A stretch of 58,583 nt of DNA from the NCBI GenBank assembly GCA_963660485.1, contig CAVKYH010000013.1, positions 1 to 58,583 on the forward strand, written 5' to 3'. A model generated the notes under the pieces. The model saw nothing but the letters and a program-made list of their open reading frames with translations. It was not told where the DNA came from and did not search any database. Source of the stretch: UBA6398 sp963660485 (GTDB lineage Bacteria > Bacteroidota > Bacteroidia > Bacteroidales > Bacteroidaceae). Positions 1 through 7,818 of the stretch are shown here, piece by piece; the stretch's first letter is position 1, and each line of letters begins with the position of its first letter. Made by a program: the position numbers and the translations under genes.

Positions 1-66
1 TTCCGACGCATCTAATTTAAATTTGGTGGCCCGGAGTTTTTACAAGATGCCTTGTTGTTTTTGCGG
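1..66. repeat. Modular 21-bp-period intergenic repeat, copy A
   Basis: This copy is cut by the window edge. It reads as short words (GACGCATC, GGTGGCCCGGAG, GATGCCTTG) joined by AATTTAAAT or TTTTTAC linkers, with linkers 21 bp apart. The same words recur near 3.6, 10.7, 14.8, 31.3 and 41.7 kb, always between genes. No function is known to me; it sits upstream of the promoter of the first gene. Confidence 0.75.
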
Positions 67-133
67 TAGTTAAAATGCGTATTTTGCAATCAGTTTGCCG
101 TGGCTTTTTTCATCGTTTATTGCCAAATATCAG

Positions 134-141
134 TAACTTTG
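134..141 (+). promoter_or_regulatory. Bacteroidetes -7 box (TAACTTTG)
   Basis: It matches the TAnnTTTG consensus of the Bacteroidetes primary sigma factor and lies about 70 bp before the beta-barrel gene start. No convincing -33 element was identified. Confidence 0.6.
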
Positions 142-212
142 CGTGGCTACTAACTCCAAACGTAATCAAAAACTCAGACTATATTAAATATAACTCTTAG
201 CAAACCGAAATA

Positions 213-3095
213 ATGAATCCTAAACGTGGACTACTATATATAATAGTTGCGTTGACAATAATATTGTTTTCTCTTCTTCCCCGAAATGTCCAGGCGCAGC
301 GTGCAGTGAGCGGCGTGGTAGTTGACAGTTTGACCGGCATGCCGCTTCTTGGGGTAAATGCCGTGCTTTTCAACTCCGACAGTTCGTTTATAAAAGGCGT
401 GGCAACCGACACGACTGGAACTTTCAGGCTCGCAGTTCACTCGCGCACGCAATATATATTGCGTCTGTCGATGATAGGCTACAAGAGCCACTATGTGAAC
501 ATTGCGAAAAACAAGCAGGGAAATATGGCATTGGACACAATATTCATGGCCTACAACGATGCGGCGCTAAAAGACGTGGTGATAAAAGGCACACGCCCCG
601 ATATGGTTATAAAAGACGACACCACGAGTTTTAATGCCGCAGAATATAATGTGCCCGAGGGAGAGGCGCTCGAAGAACTCATAAAACTTTTGCCCGGCGT
701 GGAAATAGATGGCACCAACATCACTTATAACGGCAAAACAATATCGGAGTTTAAAATCAACGGCAAGGACTTTTTCAAAGGCAACCGACGCATTGCGCTC
801 AAAAACCTGCCTGTGGAGCTTATCAAACAAATAAAGGCCTACGAAAAGAAGAGCGATTATGCCGAACAGACGGGAATCGATGACGGAAACGAGCAAACCG
901 TTATGGATATTGAGTTGAAAAAAGAACTCAACGAGACGTGGATTGCAAATTATGACGCCGGAGTGGGCTCGTATGGGCGATACATTCAGAAAATATTTGC
1001 CAACAGAATGACAGACCGCTCACGGCTCACGCTTACAGGCAATATGAACAACGACGATGCCCGTTCAAACAATAAATCGTTCGGCGCCGATTTCAGCATA
1101 AACAACGGAAAAATGAAAAAAGAGAACGGACGTTTGGAATTGGGCGGACATATTGGCGGACACAACGACCATTCGCACAACCAGACTTGGAGAAACGCCG
1201 AAAACTATATGGGCACCGGGCAAACATCTCAGTTCTCAAACAGCGACAGTTACAACAAAAACAAATCGGCAGGGCTTAGCGGAAATCTCAGAATGGAATG
1301 GCACCCCGATACACTTACTGTTGTTACGGCGAGCACAAACCTCTCGTTTACCAAAACAAACTCGTTTAGCCGCTCACGCTCTGTGCGTTTCAACAACGAC
1401 CCCTATGCAATAGTCAACGACAACGATCCGCTCGACAATGTGTTCAGCGACGATTTTTCAGAAGAAACAATGCCGGAACTCTACGGCGCTACAATCAACC
1501 GCAAAGCCACCACATCGAAAGGAAACGGCGACAGCTATTCATTTGCTCTCACGGGAATGCTCGTGCGACGCTTCAACAGTCAAGGAAGAAACGCAAGTTT
1601 TGATTTTAATATAGCAAGCAGCGACGGACAAAACAAGACATTTCGTATTTCCGACATATATTATTACAAAAACACAGAAGACAATCGCCACACATTCCAA
1701 GACCAATATATTTCTTCGCCTACGCATAATTGGAACTACGAGGCTCGGGCAAGTTATAGCGAACCTATAGTAAAAGGTTTGCACTTTCAGGCAAGTTACG
1801 GCTTTGGACGTTCGCGCAGCCGCAGCGACCGGGCGCTCTATGAACTTGATTCGCTTGACGGGTGGCGTTATGGTGAACACGAGCTGGGAGAACTTCCGCA
1901 GGGCGTGGACTCTATGCAGGCCGCCTTGAACATACAAAACTCCCATTATTCCACATACGACAATTTTAATCACTCCTGGCGGGCAAGTCTGAACTATACC
2001 GGCAAAAAGATAAACGCTTTCGTTGCAACGAAAATAAACTACAACACAACCAACCTGCATTACCGGCAAAGCATCATTGACACCGTTTTGATTCGGAGGA
2101 TTCTGCGTCAATCGCCATCGGCTATGTTTCGCTACAGAGTTTCTAAAAATGAAAATGTAGAGCTTCGTTATAGCGGCTGGAGCAATGAACCGGCGATGAC
2201 AAACCGAATTCCCGTTACCGACAACTCAGATCCTCTAAATATTAGGCTATCGGGCGGAAACCTTAAGCCGGCTTGGAACAATAGAATCAGACTTGGTTAT
2301 TCCAAATTCATAACAAAACGCCAACAGAATTGGGACGTGAATGCGCAGTTTGAGCAAAGTTCAAATAATATCAGCACCGCAATTCTTTATGATGAGACAA
2401 CGGGTGTGCGTACTACGCAGCCGAAAAACATAAACGGCAATTGGTCGGCGCGTACAGACTTTACCTTTACCGCAGGATTCGGCAAAAACAAAGCATTTCG
2501 CCTGAAAAGTTCCCTAACTACCGAATACGACAATTCTGTGGGGTATATCAGCACGGACAGCAAGGCAAGCAGCGAAAAGAATACTACGAGAACCACAAGC
2601 CTATACCCGCGTGCGAATCTGAGATACCGAACAGATGTTTTTGAAGCAAAGATAGGCGCATCGCTGCGCTATCGCCATACCGACAACGAACTGCGCCCGC
2701 AATCCAATATGGATACATATAATTATAGCTACCAAGCTTCGGCGCGCGTCAGGCTACCTTGGAAGATGACGATAGAGTCGGAGGTGAAAATGAACAGTAG
2801 ACGCGGATATTCCAACAAAAACATGAATACCGACGAACTGGTTTGGAATGCCACGGCTTCGCAGAATTTTTTCAAGGGCTCACCTCTCATCGTTAGATTG
2901 AAAGTTTTCGACATCTTGCACAACCGCAGTAACATTTCCCGCACAATCAGCGCGCAAAGTAGGGTAGACTCCGAAAATGATTCCTCGTATAGCTATTTTA
3001 TGTTGCACATGATTTTGCGCTTGAACATATTTAATGGAAAAGTGTCCTCGGGTTACGGTAAATCCAAAGGGGAAAAGAAGAAGAAAATGCAATGA
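213..3095 (+). CDS. Outer-membrane beta-barrel protein with N-terminal carboxypeptidase-regulatory domain
   Basis: A 960-residue envelope protein. Residues 1-29 are a signal peptide ending in VQAQ. Residues about 30-115 look like a CarboxypepD_reg-like domain (AVSGVVVDSLTGMPLLGVNA). A plug-like segment with GVEIDG and ISEFKINGKDFFKG follows, then a long run of alternating aromatic strands typical of TonB-dependent-receptor-like barrels (OMP_b-brl_3 type). The C-terminus is odd: the last strand is followed by a lysine-rich tail (GEKKKKMQ) instead of ending on an aromatic residue. Family knowledge suggests outer-membrane transport or assembly; the substrate cannot be told. It has its own promoter and no visible operon partner. 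No SusD-like gene is adjacent, so it is not a classical polysaccharide-utilisation pair. Confidence 0.85.
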   Translation: MNPKRGLLYIIVALTIILFSLLPRNVQAQRAVSGVVVDSLTGMPLLGVNAVLFNSDSSFIKGVATDTTGTFRLAVHSRTQYILRLSMIGYKSHYVNIAKNKQGNMALDTIFMAYNDAALKDVVIKGTRPDMVIKDDTTSFNAAEYNVPEGEALEELIKLLPGVEIDGTNITYNGKTISEFKINGKDFFKGNRRIALKNLPVELIKQIKAYEKKSDYAEQTGIDDGNEQTVMDIELKKELNETWIANYDAGVGSYGRYIQKIFANRMTDRSRLTLTGNMNNDDARSNNKSFGADFSINNGKMKKENGRLELGGHIGGHNDHSHNQTWRNAENYMGTGQTSQFSNSDSYNKNKSAGLSGNLRMEWHPDTLTVVTASTNLSFTKTNSFSRSRSVRFNNDPYAIVNDNDPLDNVFSDDFSEETMPELYGATINRKATTSKGNGDSYSFALTGMLVRRFNSQGRNASFDFNIASSDGQNKTFRISDIYYYKNTEDNRHTFQDQYISSPTHNWNYEARASYSEPIVKGLHFQASYGFGRSRSRSDRALYELDSLDGWRYGEHELGELPQGVDSMQAALNIQNSHYSTYDNFNHSWRASLNYTGKKINAFVATKINYNTTNLHYRQSIIDTVLIRRILRQSPSAMFRYRVSKNENVELRYSGWSNEPAMTNRIPVTDNSDPLNIRLSGGNLKPAWNNRIRLGYSKFITKRQQNWDVNAQFEQSSNNISTAILYDETTGVRTTQPKNINGNWSARTDFTFTAGFGKNKAFRLKSSLTTEYDNSVGYISTDSKASSEKNTTRTTSLYPRANLRYRTDVFEAKIGASLRYRHTDNELRPQSNMDTYNYSYQASARVRLPWKMTIESEVKMNSRRGYSNKNMNTDELVWNATASQNFFKGSPLIVRLKVFDILHNRSNISRTISAQSRVDSENDSSYSYFMLHMILRLNIFNGKVSSGYGKSKGEKKKKMQ

Positions 3096-3161
3096 AAAAC
3101 CTGCGAAAAGGGCCAAAATTGCCTGAAATGCGCTTTTTGTTGAAGTTTTTCTTGGAAAAGT

Positions 3162-3192
3162 TTGGAGGTTTCAAAAAGAATACGTACTTTTG
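3162..3192 (+). promoter_or_regulatory. tRNA-Arg promoter
   Basis: TTTG at 3162-3165 and TACTTTTG at 3185-3192 are separated by 19 bp, the expected Bacteroidetes -33/-7 arrangement. The tRNA starts 27 bp downstream. Confidence 0.7.
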
Positions 3193-3218
3193 CATCGCTT
3201 TTGAGAAATAAAGCACCT

Positions 3219-3292
3219 GGCGCTGTAGCTCAACTGAATAGAGCATCTGACTACGGATCAGAAGGTTTAGGGTTTGAATCCCTACAGCGTCA
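3219..3292 (+). tRNA. tRNA-Arg (anticodon ACG)
   Basis: A full cloverleaf folds by eye. The acceptor stem is GGCGCTG/CAGCGTC with one G-T pair, the D stem is GCTC/GAGC, the anticodon stem is TCTGA/TCAGA with loop CTACGGA, and the T arm is TAGGG-TTTGAAT-CCCTA. The discriminator is A and CCA is not encoded. Anticodon ACG reads CGN arginine codons after A34 deamination. Confidence 0.95.
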
Positions 3293-3296
3293 CAAA

Positions 3297-3330
3297 AAGA
3301 ACTGCTGAAAAGCAGTTCTTTTTTGTTTTT
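3297..3330 (+). terminator. Rho-independent terminator after tRNA-Arg
   Basis: A 10-bp perfect stem (AAGAACTGCT/AGCAGTTCTT) with a GAAA tetraloop is followed by a T-rich tail. Confidence 0.9.
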
Positions 3331-3725
3331 ATACCAATGACCATTGATATGGTGAAAAGGTTATTGGAACTCGGTAGAAAATCTGTGGGAATAAAGTTGT
3401 AGCGGCACGAAAAAACATTTCCGATGCAGCATGTAACAAGATTTTTAGGACATGTAAGTACAAACTGTTTTGCCCTTCTGAAACTATGTGCCGAAATGCT
3501 TTAAACGATGTCAGACATCGTTTTTACAAGAAACCATGCTTGGTTTCACATGTCGTTTTTTTTGTGTAGTGGTATGGCTGTTATAAAGCATTGTTTTACA
3601 AAAGAATAAATAGTTGTGGCTCGTGGGGAAAAACTAGGTCTGACCTAATTTAAATTAGATGCGTCGGAATTTAAATTAGATGCCTTGGAATTTTTACGAG
3701 ATGCCGTGTTGTTTTTTTTAGGATA
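3331..3725. repeat. Intergenic region with modular repeat copy B
   Basis: At 3505-3530 is a palindromic word (GATGTCAGACATC) followed by TTTTTAC. At 3636-3722 is a longer run of words GTCTGACC, GATGCGTCGGA, GATGCCTTGG and GAGATGCCGTG with AATTTAAAT and TTTTTAC linkers 21 bp apart. Between the tRNA terminator and these, a short ORF (3423-3503) vaguely resembles an integrase tail. No credible intact gene is present. Confidence 0.7.
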
Positions 3726-3868
3726 ATGAGATTGTTTTTTGCGTGTAGGAAGCAGTTGTGGCAAAAATGGTTTTGAATAGAAAAACAATGGTTGCAAACA
3801 CAAAGGACGTGGAGTGGGGAATGGTGGAAATCAGTTAGGAAAACAACTCTTCGGAATGAAAATATTGC

Positions 3869-3876
3869 TACTTTTG
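3869..3876 (+). promoter_or_regulatory. -7 box TACTTTTG
   Basis: It fits TAnnTTTG and lies 24 bp before the ATG at 3900. This supports that internal start, because the upstream in-frame ATG at 3792 would precede the promoter. Confidence 0.6.
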
Positions 3877-3899
3877 CACACAAAGAATCTATAAACGAA

Positions 3900-5222
3900 A
3901 TGAACAAAATTACAAGACTTTTTCTTGCCGCTGCCGCGCTTGTGGCGTTTGCGACGACTCCTCTGAAATCGAATGCACAGGTTAACGATGATCCTGACAC
4001 GAAATATGCTGTGGAATTGTTGCAAAGCGGAACGACGGCTCCCGATTTCAGTTTGAAAACACCCGAGGGCAAAACTGTGAAACTCTCTGATTTCAAGGGG
4101 AAATACGTGGTGATTGATTTTTGGGCCTCATGGTGTCCCGATTGTCGCAAGGATATTCCCGAAGTGCAGCGTATGTACAGGAATTTCCACGGAAAAGACG
4201 TGGAATTTGTGGGAGTCTCTTTTGATACCGACAAGACAAAATGGACCGATGCTGTGAAGAAATACAATATAGAATATCCTCAGGTGAGCGAGTTGGTGAA
4301 GTTTCACGACACCAAGATATCCAAGGCTTATGGTGTGAAATGGATTCCTTCGATGTTCCTTATAGACAATGAAGGAAAAGTGGTGCTGTCAACTGTGCTC
4401 TCGTATAAAATGGAAAAGAAACTAACCGAAATGTTTTCCGACAAGGCAGCAATTGCCGGTACGCGCGAAAAAGTGGTGATAGGCGGGAGCAAGGGCAAAC
4501 TTTCTGCCATAATTCAGAAACCCGAACTGAAAACGGGTGAAAAAGTGCCGATGGCAATATTGATGCACGGCTTTACCGACCACAAGGACAGTCGATTAAT
4601 TGCTTTACTTGCAGATTCGCTTCAAGCACGCGGCATAGCTTCGATACGTTTTGACTTCAACGGACACGGAGAAAGCGAGGGAGATTTTCAGGAAATGACA
4701 GTGCCCAACGAAATTGAGGACGCAAAAATGGTGTATGAGCATGTAAAAGCCCTGCCATACGTTGGCGATGTTGCTCTCGGGGGACATTCGCAAGGCGGAG
4801 TGGTGGCAAGTATGGCTGCCGGAGAGCTGGGTGGCGACAAAGTCAAAGCCGTTGTGCTTTTTGCGCCGGCTGCCGTTTTGCGCGACGATGTTATTCGCGG
4901 CAATACCCTGGGGGCTTTCTACAATCCCTTGGATCCGCCGGAATATGTGCAACTTGGCAACAAAAAACTCGGCGGTGATTATATTCGCACGGCTTTCGGC
5001 CTGCAAATCTATCCTACTGCTGCAAAATATACCGGCGCGGCGTGCATCATACACGGCAACGGCGACCGCATCGTGCCTTACAGCTATGGCGAAAGGTATC
5101 ATGAAATTTGGCCTAACAGCAAACTGTATGTTCTGGAAGGCTACGACCATGGTTTTTCTCAGAACGAATACCGCGCAACTGGCATAGCGGCTTCGTTCTT
5201 GTATGACACATTGAAAAAGTAA
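3900..5222 (+). CDS. Secreted thioredoxin (TlpA-like) / alpha-beta hydrolase fusion
   Basis: A 440-residue protein exported by a signal peptide (about residues 1-27, ending SNAQ). Residues about 45-180 are a TlpA/ResA-like thioredoxin fold with the redox pair C79-P-D-C82 and a later cis-Pro loop (WIPSMF). Residues about 190-440 are an alpha/beta hydrolase: oxyanion HGF near 223, nucleophile elbow GHSQGG (Ser297), likely acid Asp389 and His417 in YDHGF. The hydrolase half resembles serine carboxylesterases of the feruloyl or cinnamoyl type. The start at 3900 is chosen for its signal peptide and the upstream promoter. A disulphide-handling domain on the same chain as an esterase is unusual; the thioredoxin may keep the enzyme or a partner reduced or cross-linked in the periplasm. 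The substrate is unknown. Confidence 0.85.
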   Translation: MNKITRLFLAAAALVAFATTPLKSNAQVNDDPDTKYAVELLQSGTTAPDFSLKTPEGKTVKLSDFKGKYVVIDFWASWCPDCRKDIPEVQRMYRNFHGKDVEFVGVSFDTDKTKWTDAVKKYNIEYPQVSELVKFHDTKISKAYGVKWIPSMFLIDNEGKVVLSTVLSYKMEKKLTEMFSDKAAIAGTREKVVIGGSKGKLSAIIQKPELKTGEKVPMAILMHGFTDHKDSRLIALLADSLQARGIASIRFDFNGHGESEGDFQEMTVPNEIEDAKMVYEHVKALPYVGDVALGGHSQGGVVASMAAGELGGDKVKAVVLFAPAAVLRDDVIRGNTLGAFYNPLDPPEYVQLGNKKLGGDYIRTAFGLQIYPTAAKYTGAACIIHGNGDRIVPYSYGERYHEIWPNSKLYVLEGYDHGFSQNEYRATGIAASFLYDTLKK

Positions 5223-5263
5223 TGCCTTGTGCGGCATGCGCTACGCGACAACGGAAAAATTAG

Positions 5264-5271
5264 TATTTTTG
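5264..5271 (+). promoter_or_regulatory. -7 box TATTTTTG upstream of nadC
   Basis: It fits TAnnTTTG, 20 bp before the nadC ATG, and probably drives nadC, the dipeptidase and pgm together. Confidence 0.55.
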
Positions 5272-5290
5272 TAGTTCAAAAAATCACTTT

Positions 5291-6139
5291 ATGCAAACAA
5301 ACGAAGAACTAATAGACAGATTGATAGACTTGGCTTTTGCCGAAGATATAGGTGATGGCGATTGCACAACCCTTTGCTGCATTCCCGAAACGGCAACCGG
5401 GCGCTCCAAAGTGCTTATCAAAGAGCCGGGAATACTTGCCGGTGTGGAGATTGCCAAACGTATTTTCCACAAGTTCGACCCTGAACTGAAAATAGAGGTG
5501 CTGATAAACGACGGTGCCGAAGTGAAACCGGGCGATGTGGCTATGGTAGTGAGCGGAAAGATACGCAGTCTGCTGCAAACCGAGAGGCTTATGCTCAATG
5601 TGATGCAGCGTATGAGCGGCGTGGCTACCACAACACACAAATACCAGGAACTTTTGAAGGGAACGCATACCAAAGTGCTCGATACCCGCAAGACTACTCC
5701 CGGAATGCGTGTGCTCGAGAAAATGGCGGTGAAAATAGGCGGCGGCGCCAATCATCGTATGGGACTTTTCGATATGGTTTTGCTTAAAGACAATCATGTG
5801 GATTTCGCCGGCGGCATAGAAAACGCAATAGACCGCTGCCACGAATATCTGAAACAGACAGGAAAGGACCTGAAAATAGAAATAGAAGTGCGCTCGTTTG
5901 ACGAACTTCAAAGGGTGATGCAACATGGCGGCGTGGATCGCATAATGCTCGACAACTTCTCGGTTGCCGACACGAAGAAAGCCGTTGACATAATCGCCGG
6001 AAAGTATGAAACCGAATCGAGCGGCGGGATAACTATCGAAACAATCAGAGGGTATGCAGAATGTGGCGTAGACTATATTTCCGTAGGGGCACTCACACAT
6101 TCTGTAAAGAGTTTGGACATCTCATTCAAAGCATGCTGA
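5291..6139 (+). CDS. nadC: Nicotinate-nucleotide pyrophosphorylase (carboxylating)
   Basis: This cytosolic enzyme joins quinolinate to PRPP, releasing CO2 and diphosphate, to give nicotinate mononucleotide in de novo NAD synthesis. The 282-residue length is normal. Visible family motifs are LDTRKTTPGMR, GGGANHRMGL and LLKDNH, followed by EIEVRSFDEL and the C-terminal ISVGALTHSVKSLDISFK, which closes the PRPP site. It is probably the first gene of a run with the dipeptidase and phosphoglucomutase. nadA and nadB are not in the window. Confidence 0.95.
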   Translation: MQTNEELIDRLIDLAFAEDIGDGDCTTLCCIPETATGRSKVLIKEPGILAGVEIAKRIFHKFDPELKIEVLINDGAEVKPGDVAMVVSGKIRSLLQTERLMLNVMQRMSGVATTTHKYQELLKGTHTKVLDTRKTTPGMRVLEKMAVKIGGGANHRMGLFDMVLLKDNHVDFAGGIENAIDRCHEYLKQTGKDLKIEIEVRSFDELQRVMQHGGVDRIMLDNFSVADTKKAVDIIAGKYETESSGGITIETIRGYAECGVDYISVGALTHSVKSLDISFKAC

Positions 6140-6144
6140 CAAAA

Positions 6145-7797
6145 ATGAAAACGATATTTAAGATTTTTACATGTGCGTTGCTCGCGGCTTGTTCCATGCC
6201 GTCAGCATTCGGTTGCACCAATTTTATCGTAGGTAAGAATGCATCTGCCGACGGTTCGGTATTCATTTCCTACGCTGCCGACAATTACGGAATGTATGGC
6301 TTTTTGTATCATCGCAATGCCGGTACGCATGCAAAAGGAACCACAAGAAACGTGATATATTGGGACACAAACAAATTTCTCGGCAAGATACCCGAAGCTC
6401 CGGTAACATATAATGTGGTAGGTAATATAAACGAAAACCAGGTAGCAATTGCCGAAACTACGTTTGGCGGTCGCGAAGAATTGGTTGACACTACCGCCAC
6501 GATGGATTACGGAAGCATGATTTATATTGCATTGGAACGTGCAAAAACTGCGCGGGAGGCAATAAAAATAATGACCGACCTTGTTGAAACTTATGGCTAC
6601 AACAGCGAAGGGGAAACCTTTACTATTGCCGACAAAAACGAGGCGTGGATAATGGAAATGGTTGGAAAAGGAAATGTAGAGAAGGGCGCCGTTTGGGTAG
6701 CCGTTCGCGTGCCCGACGATTGTGTTTGTGCGCACGCCAATCAGAGCCGTATTCACAAATTCAACATGAAGGATAAAGACAATGTGCTTTATTCGAAAGA
6801 TGTTGTGAAGTTCGCGCGCAAACAAGGCTATTTCAATGGAAAAGATGCCGATTTTGATTTCGCCAACGCCTATTGTCCTGCCACTTTCAGCGGTTTGAGA
6901 TATTGCGAGGCGAGAGTTTGGAGTTTCTTTAACCGTTGGACCGACGGCATGGACAAATATCTTCCCTACGCGTCGGGAAAAGATTTGAAAGCCGAGCCTA
7001 TGCCTTTGTTTATCAAGCCCAAGAGAAAACTTTCGGTGGGAGATGTTATGAACTGTATGCGTGATCATTATGAAGGTACGCCTTTCGATATGACCAAAGA
7101 CGCCAGTAGCGGCGTTTATAACGCACCTTATCGTCCTTCCCCCTTGTCCTGGAAATATAACGGCAAGGAATATTTCAACGAACGTCCGGCTTCGACCCAA
7201 CAAAGCGGCTTTGTTTTCGTTGCACAGTTGCGTTCGAATTTGCCGAATCCCATTGGCGGTGTGCTGTGGTTTGCCAACGATGACGCAAACATGGTTGCTT
7301 TTACGCCGATGTATTGCTGCATTACAAAATCGCCCGAATGTTATTCCGAAAAGACGGCAGATGGTGTAACTTTCTCCTGGAAGTCGGCTTTCTGGGTCTG
7401 CAATTGGGTTTCTAATATGGTTTATCCGCGATATTCCATGATGTTTGGTGATCTTGAGAAGCTACGTAATAAATTGGAAAACTCTTATCTCGCAAACCAA
7501 AGCGCATTGGAAACAAAGGCCAAGGCATTGTATGACCAATCTGCCGCAAAAGCGGTGGAATATCTCACCAATTATTCCGACACAACGGCACAATCGATGC
7601 TTGCCCAATGGAAGAATTTCGGCGAGTTCCTTATCGTGAAATACAATGACCAAGTGGTGAAACCCGAGAAGAACGGAAAATTCCTGCGTAACGCAGAAGG
7701 GCTTGGCGAGACGGTGAAACGTCCGGGATTCCCCGAAGAATATAGAAAGACTATCGTAGATGAGACGGGCGACAAGTATCTTGTTCCCAATAAATAA
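6145..7797 (+). CDS. C69-family dipeptidase (secreted, N-terminal nucleophile Cys)
   Basis: A peptidase of the PepD/C69 (Ntn-hydrolase) family, about 550 residues. After a signal-like leader (MKTIFKIFTCALLAACSMPS) comes CTNFIVGKNASADGS, in which Cys24 is the expected catalytic nucleophile exposed by processing; these enzymes hydrolyse dipeptides. GYNSEGETFTIADKNEAW and HANQSRIH are typical C69 blocks. An ATG at 6133 (four codons earlier, overlapping the nadC stop) is also possible; 6145 gives the cleaner leader. The Cys could instead be read as a lipobox Cys (AFGC), but its match to the family nucleophile is stronger. The following pgm starts 21 bp downstream, suggesting cotranscription. Confidence 0.88.
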   Translation: MKTIFKIFTCALLAACSMPSAFGCTNFIVGKNASADGSVFISYAADNYGMYGFLYHRNAGTHAKGTTRNVIYWDTNKFLGKIPEAPVTYNVVGNINENQVAIAETTFGGREELVDTTATMDYGSMIYIALERAKTAREAIKIMTDLVETYGYNSEGETFTIADKNEAWIMEMVGKGNVEKGAVWVAVRVPDDCVCAHANQSRIHKFNMKDKDNVLYSKDVVKFARKQGYFNGKDADFDFANAYCPATFSGLRYCEARVWSFFNRWTDGMDKYLPYASGKDLKAEPMPLFIKPKRKLSVGDVMNCMRDHYEGTPFDMTKDASSGVYNAPYRPSPLSWKYNGKEYFNERPASTQQSGFVFVAQLRSNLPNPIGGVLWFANDDANMVAFTPMYCCITKSPECYSEKTADGVTFSWKSAFWVCNWVSNMVYPRYSMMFGDLEKLRNKLENSYLANQSALETKAKALYDQSAAKAVEYLTNYSDTTAQSMLAQWKNFGEFLIVKYNDQVVKPEKNGKFLRNAEGLGETVKRPGFPEEYRKTIVDETGDKYLVPNK

Positions 7798-7818
7798 AGA
7801 CATAAAAACAATAACACA

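Noticed and set aside
4605..5237. Long minus-strand ORFs opposite core genes (for example opposite the hydrolase, nadC, pgm and dipeptidase)
   Set aside because: They are antisense shadows of clear genes, without promoters and with implausible composition.
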